A stretch of DNA of 64,000 nt from NCBI RefSeq assembly GCF_037392515.1, contig NC_090282.1, forward strand, positions 33,593,054 to 33,657,053, in the 5' to 3' direction. Positions 47,763-61,900 of this stretch are shown one piece after another. Numbering within the stretch: the stretch's first letter is position 1; each line of letters opens with the position of its first letter. The notes under the pieces were generated by a model. The model saw nothing but the letters and a program-made list of their open reading frames with translations, did not search any database and had not been told where the DNA came from. This DNA is from Haliotis asinina (taxonomy: Eukaryota > Mollusca > Gastropoda > Lepetellida > Haliotidae). The position numbers and the translations under genes are program-made.

Positions 47763-47986
47763 ACCCGTCAGTTTGTCCGAATTTTTCCTCAGCAAGTTTG
47801 AGTCGCACCGCGAACAACTTTTCGTGGATGCGACTGCTACTTTTGTTGACACTGATAAGTTTGGTTGTAACGGCAGCTTATCTCATTGGCTATGTGAGAA
47901 TGTGGAACCAGCTAAAAATAGGTAAAAAAATCATCGGGCCGAGCCGTAGATGCATCCGTAGTATAGTGGAGATTTACCGTCCTTAA
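47763..47986 (+). CDS. Alternative transmembrane terminal exon (gene 3 or orphan)
   Basis: After TTTCTTTCATGTGTGTTTTAG the sequence enters in phase 1. It encodes a polar stalk with one Cys (DPSVCPNFSSASLSRTANN), a hydrophobic span (LLLLLTLISLVVTAAYLIG) and a basic tail of about 35 residues (GKKIIGPSRRC), stopping at 47984-47986. It has no CUB exons of its own between 44405 and 49954. The simplest reading is an alternative last exon of gene 3, giving 939 residues. It could instead be the relic of a lost gene. Confidence 0.65.
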
Positions 47987-49953
47987 CGTATCGAGGATGA
48001 CACTGCCGTTATCAATATATTACTGTAAGTGCCGAGCATGCATAATAGTATGTGCTATATAGAGATACACAATTGACCAGCTGAACAACTATTTTAGATA
48101 CCGTGGATCAGAGGTGAGTATCTGTAATCAGATTCCTCGATGTATATCGCCTTCTCAACATCGAGTGGGCGTACAGGGATGATACTGCCTGGTCTACTGA
48201 TATTTGCACCCAACATATCTGACAACATCAACACGTATAGTGAGTTTATCGTGTCAATCAAGAAGATCAATCGTCACATGAGAAATACCATATGATTATA
48301 GGCAATATTGAAACAAAGCCACTGACGACTCCACGTTATCCTTATTAATTAATGATTATAAACGTAGTTTAGACATAATACATACACAGTAAATGGTGGA
48401 AAACAATGCGAAGGGATACACAAGCGAAACGTTACATGAAAACTGTAAAGGTTTTTCTCAAACCATGAAATCAAATTTATCGCAAAGGCCCGTTCATGTT
48501 CTTCACGAAACAAAGCACTGGCTTTCTTCTGTGTTAAGAATCTGTTTTACATGTGTAAGTGTAACGTTAATTACATATCTCAGTCATTTCTAAAGCTAGG
48601 AAATGCAATTTGCTCAACAATAGATTTATAGTTTGCATCGCCTTGAAATGTTTAGTAAAAACATCATGTTTATTCAAGTATTCAAGTTCTAATGTAACAT
48701 ACTTTACAAGCTCATGTCTCCATACACAACACTTTCGAAGATAAAATATAAGGGACCATTCATAATTTATGACTGGGTGGTGGTGGGTGGGGTGTGGAGG
48801 GGTTGATGATGACGAGTTTGTTGTGACTGGTACATGTTACATGTACGATGTCAATAAGCACCCCTAAAAGTTAATGTATAAAGTAAGTGACCCCCCCCCC
48901 TTCCCCCAGCTTATCATGAGCCAAATCCATTACCCACCCCTTAATATCATTCCCCCAACTCGTGGCGTGCACGACGTAATTCTAGAAGTTTAATACCCTC
49001 TGTTTCCTTTACTCCGTTGAACCGGAAGGTGGCCGGTGGGGGTGAAGAACGATCTGAATAGCACGAGTTACGCTTAAAATGTTGAATAAAATATAATCAT
49101 TAAATATAGAGTTGGAAATACGACAGCTCAAGCAAGTGAGGAAATGGGAGTGTGTAGCTTTGATGGTGGCGATATTTTGTTTTGACATGAAAAAATATAT
49201 GTCGAATCGAAGCGAGGGAAGTACGTTGCCAACCTTGGTCCACTTCGCTCGCATATAGAGAGACTGGTCATATTCTCTATGCTGCGCAACCACATTTGCG
49301 CCACAGTGTGCCTGTGCTTCAACTCTCCAAAAACACACTTTCCTTATGTTGAGCAATAGCGGTTAACAGCACAATCGGTTAGACGTTTTCTTACACCATC
49401 ACCATGTCTATAAGAAGTCGTTAATGTATTAAAGTAAAACGATTTGCCCAGTCTTGGCTTAACTTCAGTAGAGCAGTGACTTGGACAAAGAACGTGCTTG
49501 TGTTGTCAAACAGCAGTTGTACTGTATTTTTGAATAGCTGAAATATTTGCAAGAATTGTGTATATTACTTTAGCACCAACTAGTATTATAACGTTTTGAA
49601 CAGATTAATCTGTTTTTATCTGCATATTTGTAATACGGGTTAGTGGCATTGTTATTTCAATAAACGAAATACTTAATAATAATGTATAGTAATTAACACC
49701 TCAATACCCATATCCGCCTATCATTGACGTATTATGTACGTTCTTTTGCAACTAGTGTCACTGATAGCGTGCAATCCATGCTTTAGCAGTTTTGATTTCA
49801 TGCTTTGTATATGATGAAGCTGATGAGTGGTTCATAGGTTGATGATAACAAATCACGAGATACCGTGTCACATATCAGTACGGTTTCGCAATGAGATCTA
49901 ATATACATATTAATACAGGACCTTCAGCCAGTCGGTCCAGAGGAGAATACAGT
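47987..49953. other. Region upstream of gene 4
   Basis: No coding exon or known repeat is recognised; there is a C-run at about 48892-48905. A minus-strand frame at 49009-49356 lacks any recognisable feature. Confidence 0.5.
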
Positions 49954-52900
49954 ATGAATGTTCGTCAGTATCTCTCGACCGTGGTGGTTATTGTGGCGCT
50001 GTTCGCTATAACAGGTAGACATTCATTTGCTTTACATTCTGCCAAACAATATATACGTCCTGCTGCAGGTATTCAAGTTTTCTAAATACCACTTGCCACA
50101 GGGCATATTAAGTAAGTGACTTGTCCTGACTAATTTTCTCCCTTGCCCTGATTTTTGAAACATAATTAAGATGATGATATTATGACAGTGTAAATAATCA
50201 TGGTATTTGATGTTAATGTTTACCTGACTGTTTACAGAAAAGTGACAAATAGCAAAGAAAGATAACTCTACTCTGCTATCAGTGCGAAATTAAATATGAA
50301 ATGAAATCCAAGTTTCTTCACAGTTTGAAATTGTAAGCAGAAATTATCCAGTAGTAACTGGACAAGTAAGATACCGTTACTTGATTGCCCGAAATGAAAC
50401 ATTACATGTCGGGCGATGGGATTTTTGAACCCTTGCCTAGTTATTGGAAGGATGGTTCTGTACTTTTCAAGTAAACCACAGTGTTTTCAAAACATTTCAA
50501 AGTGACCGTCACCGTTCAAAACATGAACGCCGTCATGTTCAGTAGTGTTCATAACTTCATCAATATTTGCGAACAGAAGCCGTCACAGAGAGGACATATT
50601 GTACAAGTGCGGGGCATTTTTTAGTTGAAAGGGGGCGTGTTTCAGATACATCTATTCTATATATATTATTTTCATGCTTATGTGTTAACAATTAACTACG
50701 TTCGATATGAAACGTCAGTACACTACTTTTCAGTAACTTTTTTAGTTTTCAAATCGAAGGGGAGGATGATTTTCGGTCTATTGACACTTTTTTTCTGTCA
50801 AAGTGTCATACGTGTCGAAGAGCCCTGTATACATGTAACCCGCGCTTTTAATTGCCATATTGATTACATTCTAAACGGTTCATGAACAGACAAATCTGGT
50901 TGTTTTTTTTAAAAGATTTGCAAACACTTCGCAGTAGCTAATAAAATACATTCTTCGTCATTATCTATACTCATGCTCAAGGGCTGACCACAGTGTTCAA
51001 CGTCAGTGTTTTGGGGGCGTTATTCCTAAACTTACAGGTCCTAACACAATTGAAAAACGGTTAAAAGCGGTATTAAATAAGAATATAGTGATATATTGCA
51101 AACTTGTACTCATTTTTCGGTTTTTTTTTAAACAGAATCATGCAATGTGGTGCTGACTGCACGAGGAACCCCATCTAACCTCACTTCCCCTGGATACCCA
51201 ACGAAAAACTATCCTAGGTAAGTCTATAGAACCTTAAAACTAACCCTTTTGTGGAACATATAGGTAATAATGTATTGAGTGTGGGAGTCAACATGACCTT
51301 ACGTCAAGCGAACGCTTGATCCATTAGGCTATCCCTAAACTAGATCATTTAAACAAGAAATTTACTGAGGTACGGATCATAATTATTTAATGTTTGTTAA
51401 CTGGTGTCTTGCACACATCAACCCGTTTTAATGTTCGTAGCTTTATACAGCAATTTGTAAGTTTGCAATTTAAATCAGAATTCACGTGTTCCCTGTGACA
51501 ACCGAGCGTAGATGCAACGATCGTAAGTGGCGTCGTGGACACGCATTTTGTGCATCTCATAGATATGCCATAAAACAATTCTTTCCCATTATCACAGCAA
51601 TCTGACATGTTGGTGGAGGATACAAGCCAGTGACACAGAGAATACTATCATCGTGAAAGTTCTGGATTCTGTGATCGAAACATCGAAAAACTGCGTTTAT
51701 GATAGTCTGTCATTTTACGATGGTAAGGGTGCATGTACTACCACGAGTACGCAATGCTTGTTTATCTGCATTTTCAAGTAAATCCATTTTAATACAATGA
51801 ATCGTAAAATTAATGATGATCTCTCAAAAGCATTGCCTCATTAATCCAGGCAAGGCCATAGTATGTAAAATGATTAATATTTGTTGATGTTTCTGTTTTG
51901 ATGATCTAAAATTTTGTTTACCCACCTACAAAAGTTAAACTTTTCCAGCAAATACGAAATACAATACAATATCAACACACTTTTCTTATGATAGTTCCTA
52001 TGTACCTTAAATAACTTAAAGTCCGAAGGAGCTGTCATTTTAATCCGTCATACAATGCAGTAACGCTGTAGAAGCAAGATATGATCTTGGCAGAAGCATA
52101 AGGATCTTTGCAACCGCCAGGAAATACTGACGGTCCTGAAATAACATAATTTATGTATTCTAAGTTGTGATCGCAGCTTGCCACATCTGTTGGTTATACG
52201 AAAACTGTATATACCTTATGCTAAATTCAGTTTCAGTGGGCCAGGACAAGATATCAATATTTCTTCTGTGTAATGACACGTGTGAAGGTTCCAATAATTC
52301 TAAGTACAAATTTAGGTATGATCATCATAAACCTTGGATAGCATTGTCTTGGTTAACTGTGAATCTGTTTTCAAACGGAGGCGGGTGTTTCTGTGTTACA
52401 GGGTCAAGTGCGACAGACCGCTCTCTAGGGCGAATCTGTGGCCATGAGCGCACTATGGTTGTCAGCTCTGGGAGAGTCATGTACATCTTGTTTAAGACTG
52501 ATGACGATCACGAAATGAGGGGATTTCATCTGCAGTTCTATGAAACAACAAGTAAGTAGTGAGATGTTATTTCTCTCAAATGAAACAAGAAGAGATGGTC
52601 CCTGATGTCCTCTCCACAGTGTTCTGTTCCTGTTTGCTTCCTGTTTGTTAACTTCATGTCCTGACAACACACACCACATTTGGCTTCAATTTCGAAAATG
52701 GTTACTGAGAAAATCTGCTCCCATCTGGGATAAAGTGCACTAAGTCAAGAAACGCATGTCAAGGGCCATAACTCTGTAAAGACGCGTCACATGTTTTCCT
52801 TTTTAACAGATTCCATATTTAGTGTCTCTATCCGTAAGCGGTTTTGAGAAAATCTGCCACCATCATCTAGAACGAACGGACGGACGGGCGGACGGACGGA

Positions 52901-55900
52901 ACTCAAATCTATATCACTTATCCGCCTCTTTTCTTAACCACAAAACAATTCTGCTGAAATCTCCGCTAAAAGGAGCCCTACCGGCGACATATATCAGACT
53001 CATCGACTCAACATTCCAACTCATCTCGAGAAAACTGTCACTTGTACGTCAACTTTAGTTAATTCAACAGGCACTCGTTTATTTCATTTAACTATATAAC
53101 CACAAGGCGGCGCCAGTCTCGTGTGTGAAAGTGTTTGGTTGTAGGTCCGATGGGGTACATGGTTCGAAGCCAAGCTGTAACTGTCACATCAGTAAAAAAA
53201 GATGTTTTCGGCTAAAAGTTATAGATGTGTATCCTGTTCTGCAACGTCCAATACTTGATTCTCTGTTGCTACTATGATTCATTTGATATGATTTTACATA
53301 ATGCATATACTATAATAATCTTCGCAGAATGTGGAGGGTCGTTTACAGTAACACCTGATAAGGCAATCTTTCACTCCCCTGGGCATCCATTTCAGTACTT
53401 CAAGTAAGTATATGTTTGTAACATGGTTTACACATCGGTTATTATGCCTTCATGTTTGTTGTTGGAGCGTTAATAACTTCATAAAGGTGATGAATTGAAT
53501 ATCCTATATGATATCACAATGGTATGTGGTTTAACGCCGATTTCAACAATTTTACACCTATTAGAAGACAGTCCAGTGATTGACATCATGAGTTTCGATC
53601 CACGCAATTGGGATACGATGACGTGTCAAGAAGTCAGCGAGTCTGGTCACATGATTCCGTTTGTTGCATCTTACTACAAGCAAGGCTTGCCGAAGACCAA
53701 TTCTAAATAAGGTCTTCACGGGTGATATTACAATGCATTAACAGTTTAACCAGAATACTTCAAAGGAAGGGTTTCGGTGTTACATCCTGTGTCTATTATG
53801 TATTGAGTCGACAAGACGTGTATACCTACCAGTAAAATGACCTGCATAAATGATACTGTGTTACAGTAATCAGAACTGCACCTGGCTCTTCACTGCGAAG
53901 AATCCGACTGATACCATTGTAGTGGTATTCGACGACATGGATGTACAGTATACAGACGGCTGTGTCTCCGATTCTGTGACTGTTTACAATGATCACGAAG
54001 GGCATGGTAAGTAAAGCGAGGAGAGTGTGTGTAGTTTTACACAGCACTCAACAGTATTCTAGCTGTATGGTGATGGTCTGTAAATAATTGAGTTTGGACC
54101 ACACCAGCCAATGATCAACAGAATGAGCATGGATATGCGCAGTAGTGAGCCGGCGAGCCTGACCACCCGACCCCGTTAGTCGAAACTTACGATAGACACT
54201 GTCACCTTTTGTGGCAAGATCGGGCTGCTGAAGAGCTATTCTATCCCGAATCTTCACGGTTCTAAATAGAGGAGAATCTCCCGGACTTGCTCATGAATGA
54301 TCAAAGACTTGATCAAAGAGAACTGTTTTTTTTGACCCGCCAACAAAATCAACCATATCGCCAAAAATACTACGAAATTGTGATTTTCATTAATGATTTT
54401 CAACTGCACTTCATGAATGCATTCAAGAATCACAGTTCCAGCCAACATGTACGGCTGAAACGAATGAAAACTTTTACATAATGATAGAGTTGTAAGCACA
54501 AGATTTGAGGTAATATCACAGATAATAGTGTGGCAAGATATCATAGCTCATTGAAAGGTTTGTGTAACTGGTAAACTGTATTTCCTACAGGGAACCAGTT
54601 CCTCGGATCCATCTGTGGACATACTTCCCCTAAGTTCCAAAGTTCTAAAGATAAATTACGGATTGATTTCAAGACTGATAGCTCTGTTGTTGGGAACGGT
54701 TTTACATTTCATTACAAGACAGTTGAAGGTGAGCATCACACAAAAGATCGTAATAGAAATCAACATGCATAAATTTATGTTAAACACTGATAACGTAACG
54801 ACAGACCTTAAGTGGTCACAAAGAGATATTTATGGACACATCCAAATGTAATTCCTTGAACACAAAAATCAAACATTTCATTTTATTTTATTTCATCTGA
54901 GTTTCTCATATTTTCTTATCCACTAAAGAATGCATTTTATATTGTGATTGATTGTAAATATTTTTTCAGTTTCATTATCATGACACGTGACTGAGGAGAA
55001 TGATTTTAACAGTATAAATGTCTTGTTTGCAGCTGGTGTCTGCAATTTGACAATGATGCCCTTCAACACCCCATTGTACATCGTATCTCCTGGATACCCG
55101 GATGAATACTCTAAGTATGTCCCTATCAAAATCAAGAAGAAAACTTAATACAACTCTTATGTCGTTTTCTCACAACTATACATACAGTGGTTATCATGTG
55201 GGGTACGTTATCATATCTATATGTTTCTGTAGTTCACATTTGCCATTTCATTCGTATCCGTACCATATACGTATGCGTACATACGTGATATGTCATATAC
55301 ACACAAAATACGGCACACTAGTGGATTTAAATCTCCCAACAACCACATGGCTGACATATTGATATATCTATTCCCAAGTCGCACTTAAATACTTTGTTGT
55401 CATTGTTATCAGCAATATTCAGCTGAGGTATTATTGTTCGTGACGTTGATTGCTCTCTTATCGTGTCGTATTGTGATCTAGGGACGATCCGTTACTGGTT
55501 CGATAACATGGTATTTCTACATGGTCGCGACAAGGACGCGACACAGCTGCACCTGAACCGCGTCACCTCGGGATCAAAGTCGTGTACCAAACCCCCGGTG
55601 GCCCTTTCTTCAAAGCGACCGTAGCGCAACGATGATCGTAATTCCCATACTTTAACACAGATTTGCGACAGTCGTAGCAGATTTGCGACGATGATCGTAA
55701 TATCCATACATCTCATACGATGATCGTAACAGATTTGCGACAGTCGTTGCGACAGTCGTAGCAGATTTGCGACGATGATCGTAATATCCATACATCCCAT
55801 ACGATGATCGTAACAGATTTGCGACAGTCGTTGCGACAGTCGTAGCAGATTTGCGACGATGATCGTAATATCCACACATCCCATACGATGATCGTACTTC

Positions 55901-58900
55901 CCATACTTTAACACAGATTTGCGACAGTCGTAGCGCAACGATGATCGTACTTCCCATACTTTAAAACAGATTTGCGACAATCGTAGCGCAACGATGATCG
56001 TAATTTCCATACTTTAACACAGATTTGCGACAGTTGTAGCTCAACGATGATCGTAATATCCATACATCCCATACGATGATCGTAATTCCCATACTTTAAC
56101 ACAGATTTGCGACAGTCGTAGCGCTACGATTGCCTTAACGAACGGGGCCAAGGGCCTAGGGTTTCGAAGTTCTATCTCACTAGGATAGGCTAGGAAGTTA
56201 ATGTTAATGTATGGCACTTACGATTATCTTAGCGCTATGAGTGCTTCAAAAATCTAGGACCTGATCTTTATAAGCCTGGAGTCAAGCTGGGATAAGGTTT
56301 GAAGCGTCCGGTTCATGGGTACGGTCGTAGACTTCGAGTATCATAACCCTCTTTATATTTTCAGTGACTTGGATTGCATTTGGCTGATGAAGGAAAATTT
56401 CCTTATGGGCAACGTTGAAGTTGACGTGGTTGATTCAAGCATTGAGGGAGACTACCCACTGTGCAATGACTCACTTACAATGTATTCAGGTATGGTCGGT
56501 ATTCAGGTATTCATGTCACTGACAAATAAAACAAATGCTAAATGATAAATGTTCCCTTTCTTAATTGTTTATCTTTAGCTGTAAGCACCGGAATATCCAA
56601 TTTTTAAGCTATAGGCTCTATTCAAAGCTAACGTTTTGTTGTTAGTTCCAACAAAATCGGTAGGTGTCAGTTCAGCTAAGTTCAGTTCCATGTGTATATT
56701 TACGAATTATTATCCAGGTGTTCATTAAAGGGTGACCGTGTACTGACCGACATAAATACAAACATTAGCAATAAGTAGTTTAAAAGAAAATGAATAATAT
56801 ATTGTACAGGGTCGAACCAAAAGGCAAGGAAACTGGGAATGGTCTGTGGAAATATGACGTCAACGTACACATCAACTGGCATGGGCCTTACGGTTGAATT
56901 TAAGACGAATGAAGACGTTGTTGATAAGGGCTTCCGAATTAGATACACGACCGTCACTGCTCCAGGTAAAGGTTCATCAACTAATGTCTTGCACTGGTAC
57001 CCACGGATACGGTCGTTTTGATTCCTACTTACACGTTATTGCCTTTTGAATTTTAGGCAATATGGTGAGAAGACTTTCGATATTTTCATATCTGACATTT
57101 CGATCATGTCAATTATTCTACTTTATGTGTGGCAAAATCTGCCATTATATAACTCCACTTGTCAGTGGTAAGAGTATGTATACAAAAGCTATTCTGTGAT
57201 TCTGCGCATGTAAATCATTCTATATTGATGTAAACCTAAGACCATTATTGCTTAGATCCGAGAAGACCCGAGGTAGAATAGGTCTTCAGCAATCCATGCT
57301 TGCCACAAAAGGCGACAATGCTTGTCGTAAGAGGCGACTAACGAGATCGGGTGGTCAGGCTCCGTGATTTGGTTGACAGATGTCATCGGTTCCCATTTGT
57401 GCAGATCGGTGCTCATGCTGTTGATCACTGGAATGTCTGGTTCAAACTCGATTATTTACAGACCGCTACCATACAGCTGGAATATTGCTGAGTGCGGCGC
57501 AAAACTAAACCCACTCACTCACTTACTCCTTAATAGTAAATTTGATATTTACTGACGTCGAGTATATAACAAGCAAGAAATAATGTGGTATTATGGTTTC
57601 AGCGGTTCCAACATCAAGTCAGTGTGGTAGCCGAACTCTCACAGCCCTTTCAATACCCAACTACTTTCACTCCCCATCATATCCTTACAACTATCCAAAG
57701 TAAGTAGACAGGTTATTGAAAACACAGTTCTTATGAGTGACACTAATTTTGTTAATATCAAAACGTTGCAACAATAGAGGGAAATAATAGTTTGAGCTCA
57801 ACACTAACTACATAATTAGGTTAACTTTGTAACTATTACATATTGAAACAGTTGAATAGCCAACTAGTTACGGCGTAGCTCGTCACACAGAAGGTTCTAC
57901 TTGATTCCCCCATGGATAAAATGATTGAAACGTACAATCTGGTGCTCCCCAAGGTGAAATTCCTGGCACATTGCTAAAAAGGGCGTAACCTCACAAAACA
58001 ATCGTACATAATGAACAGATATGCCTAGTGTCTGTGCTACCCTCACTACTTACGTAAATTATACGCTGTTTTACGATTAGAATTATAATTGATTTAGTTA
58101 TTTTACACCATTTATGCTCTGTTTCAGCAATGCACTGTGTATTTGGACGTTGACAGCATTCTCCCCAACCCTGATGATCAGACTAGAGGCAATATATTCC
58201 CAACTTGAGGACAGTAGTCTATGTCAATACGACTCCGTTACAGTCTACGATGGTTCGTAAATAAGAACTTGTGTGATTCAAACGTATAATGTTGTAATTT
58301 CCGTTCTGTATTAATGTTTGCTTCCTCTGTGTGTCCACCAAGTATGGCTAACTAGAATCTAATACTCTTGTCTCACGTGTCTTCATGGCAGTTTCACGGG
58401 TATTAATAAATACGTTCAGTAAGTGTCCACTTTACATATAGACTTTAAATGCAACCTCTGAGCTCATTGTGTGTGCAAGTTATTGCGATAAATACTGTTT
58501 CTTGCTGCTAGGTGTTGGTAGCACAAGTTCGGTGATGTTGAAGAAGTGGTGCGGAAACACTCTACCGACAGTTCAAAGTACAGGGCCGTCCATGACAGTG
58601 GTGTTCAAAAGCGACATTTCCGTTACCAAGAAGGGCTTCAGTCTCAAGTACACTGCAACATCTGGTAGGAGAACCTATATTCTATACCTCCAAACAAAAC
58701 GTAAGAGCATTTTAGAGTGGCATTAATGTCGTATATGAACCCGAACCTGTACAAAAACATGTTCTTGTTGGCTAATTGAAATACACATACGAGAAGGTAG
58801 AAAACAAATCGGTTATGCAGTTACCTGACAATGAATTCCAGACTGAGTACTTTCCTATATAACATCCGTGTCCACTCAGTGATATGGAACATCTTTATCC

Positions 58901-61900
58901 TGGAATGTATATTAGTATTTACGATCGTGCCCCATACATATTTTAATAACATGGTCTATGCAATAAATGTGTGTGAACCTGACGTTTTCCTTGTGGAGTT
59001 CAGACACAAGATTTTTTCAGATAAGAGTGGTGTATGTGTAGAACAGAGTATGGGAACTCGTTTCGTGAACTTAATAGCGATTAGTAATGTGTGACTATGG
59101 GTGTAATTTGACCATTCTGATCTGTATCCCATACCTGTTTGCAGCTCAACTGACATGTGGGGGTCGCCTTTCCGCTTCTAGTCAGAACCGGTATTTAACA
59201 TCACCCGGGTATCCAGCTGATTATCAAGAGTAAGTGTATCTTTAAGTGATTATTCTACATAAACCATTTCAGTACAAATGATGATAATTACTGTGGTAAT
59301 TACCGCAAAGGCGTGGTTCTGTGTTTACAACTCAATTACGGCTATTGGTCCGCTGTTATTTACTGTAGTTTGTTTTCCACAAAGTGTAATAAAAATCGGA
59401 CATAATGTATATGGATAAATAGTTCTCCTTCAAAATGTTTATTTCATCTCATTGAATTCATTGCACATTGTGAACTGCAGTACTAAGACTGAACATATAA
59501 AACGAAATAAAAACAATGGATATCAATGGAATGACGTATGCTTGAGGTTGTAGGTTTGGCTCATTATAATAATTATACAAACAGCGTTATGCGATGGATG
59601 CCGTTGTACTAAGCGAGATACATTTGAATACTTAACGTTTTATAATTTGTCAACAGCAATATGAACTGTGCGTGGACCATCACAAGTTCGAGTGGCATCG
59701 TCATTCAAATCGTGACCTTCGACCTTGAGCAATCTGATAACTGTAGATATGACTACCTCGCAGTCACGACTGGTAAGAAATGAAACTTATGACTGATGCA
59801 ATATTACTCTTACCATCGCTGATCGCCTCAGAAGTAAGATGTAAATGACGTCACATACTCTTAACCCCTTATAAAAGAGAACATGCGCACTTCTCGAAAT
59901 AGTCGCATAGAATAAAACGAAACAGTGAACAATCGCAGGATGATCGTTGCATGTTCCAGTGTTGTTTTAATCGCCCGAATGATGATGACGCATATTCTAG
60001 TCATGTTAGTTTATCAACGATGTCGGTTTACAACGTCCAGCAGAGCGTTGGGATAGCTAGTCGTTAAAGCGTTCACTTCTTACACCGAAGACCCGGGTTC
60101 GATTCTCCACATGTTCACAGTGGGTGAAGTCATTTCAGTTGTCCACATCCTGGTCATTGCTGAAATATTGCTAAAAGGGGCTCTAACCTAAACTCACTCA
60201 CTACAACTTTCTGCTGCACAGACATAACGGTAAATTCATTGCGTGCATATTTTCAGGCCCCGGAACAGATTCTGTCGTACTTCAGAAGTTGTGCGGACGA
60301 CATACAAACGTGGTCATCAATACAGGCTCAACTGCCACCATTAAGTTCCATTCAGATGGCTCGAACACGGGACAGGGCTTTAAAATTGCTTACAAAGCCG
60401 CAAATCGTAAGCAATTCGCTTTGAATAAAACATTACTTTTAGCAAAATAGAGAAGCACGATTACCACGTGTTATAAAACATTTGTTTTCCTCACCTCTTG
60501 AGTACAAAGGTCTGTACATATTTATTGAGCATAAATATAATATCATGATTTTTTCCCAGTCTAAAGCTTGACTGTTTTCAAGGATGTTCAAGGAGAGAAT
60601 CCGATTACACAACGTGAAATCCTTTTCGACGTTACTATTTTTCTCTTTGCGCGATAACAACTAATATTACTAAAGGAAAGGCCATGTGGTTTTAAGTGCT
60701 TAATCATATCGTTCATCGTCATATGCAGAAGGGTCATGTGGTGGTCAACTTAACGCTCTTTACACGGACCAAGTGTTGACGTCGCCTGGGTACCCTACCA
60801 ACTACCCAAAGTAGGTGCATGTATTTCTGCTTCTCTGAATATTCCCTCGCCAAAGGTTAAATTATCCACTTGGTCAGATATAATTATGTTTATGGTATCT
60901 GAGGATAGGTCAAACATATTTATGACTATATTGCTGAAACCAACATTTAATGACCAGTTCCATCCCTTGGGAAAATAGAAACTTCCAAGCAATGCATGTG
61001 CAACATCATTTGAAGTTGAAGTAGAGGTGGGGGAATATATTTAACAATCCGCATGTTTCCTTTTTAGCAACTTAGACTGTGCCTGGATCATCACAACGAC
61101 CTATTCGCACATAAAGATTACTATCACCAATCTGGACATAGAGTCTCAGGCCAACTGCAATTACGACTACCTCAGGATTATTGACGGTAGGTGATTGTAC
61201 TGATATATACTGAACAGCAAAAGAAACACTAGTTTCGAAATCTTAGAAAGTAAGTGTTCATGTTCATATCTTGTATCTAAAAACATGAAAGAAAATAGAG
61301 TTGCCTTTCTTTTGCTGTTTAGTATCTTTGATAAAATCATTAGTAATCCATTTAGTTATGCCATCTCTATCAGTGTGTTAGGGGTGGTAAATGCTTAAAC
61401 TGACATAGATCTATAAAGCTTAGGACAGTTTTCGTTTTAGTGGATGTGATACAACTGTCTGCCGAGTGTGGTGTGTGGTTTTATGTGATAACAAGGTCAT
61501 CTCTCATCTGATGCTATCTATGATAATAATACATAGGAGAAAAACGATTGTTTGTGTTGCTTTTATACAGAATACATTTGACATTGTATTTGAGAAAGAT
61601 AACACATTCTCATTCTGTAATATATCATTGCACCTTCAGTCATCCTCAATGACACGTTGATCGTGAATTCCTCAGCTACAAACAATATATGGTTCAACAG
61701 AGTGCAGAGAAAACGTTTGACAAAGTTGTTCTGAAGAAAAGTGATCTAACAATTTGTTTTGCTTCACTTCTTGTGTATTTTAGGAATGCAAAGTCTACGT
61801 GCCCACGCGCGTTAATTTACGTTGTACAGGTAACGTCTGAACATATGTGTTGTTTAGGTTCCAGCTCGATTTCGTCTACGCTTGCGACGCTTTGTGGGAC

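Noticed and set aside
49009-49356. 115-codon minus-strand frame
   Set aside because: No recognisable feature or partner exon; a chance frame is more likely.
55492-56010. 172-codon minus-strand frame
   Set aside because: It lies within the family B MITE and its tandem array.
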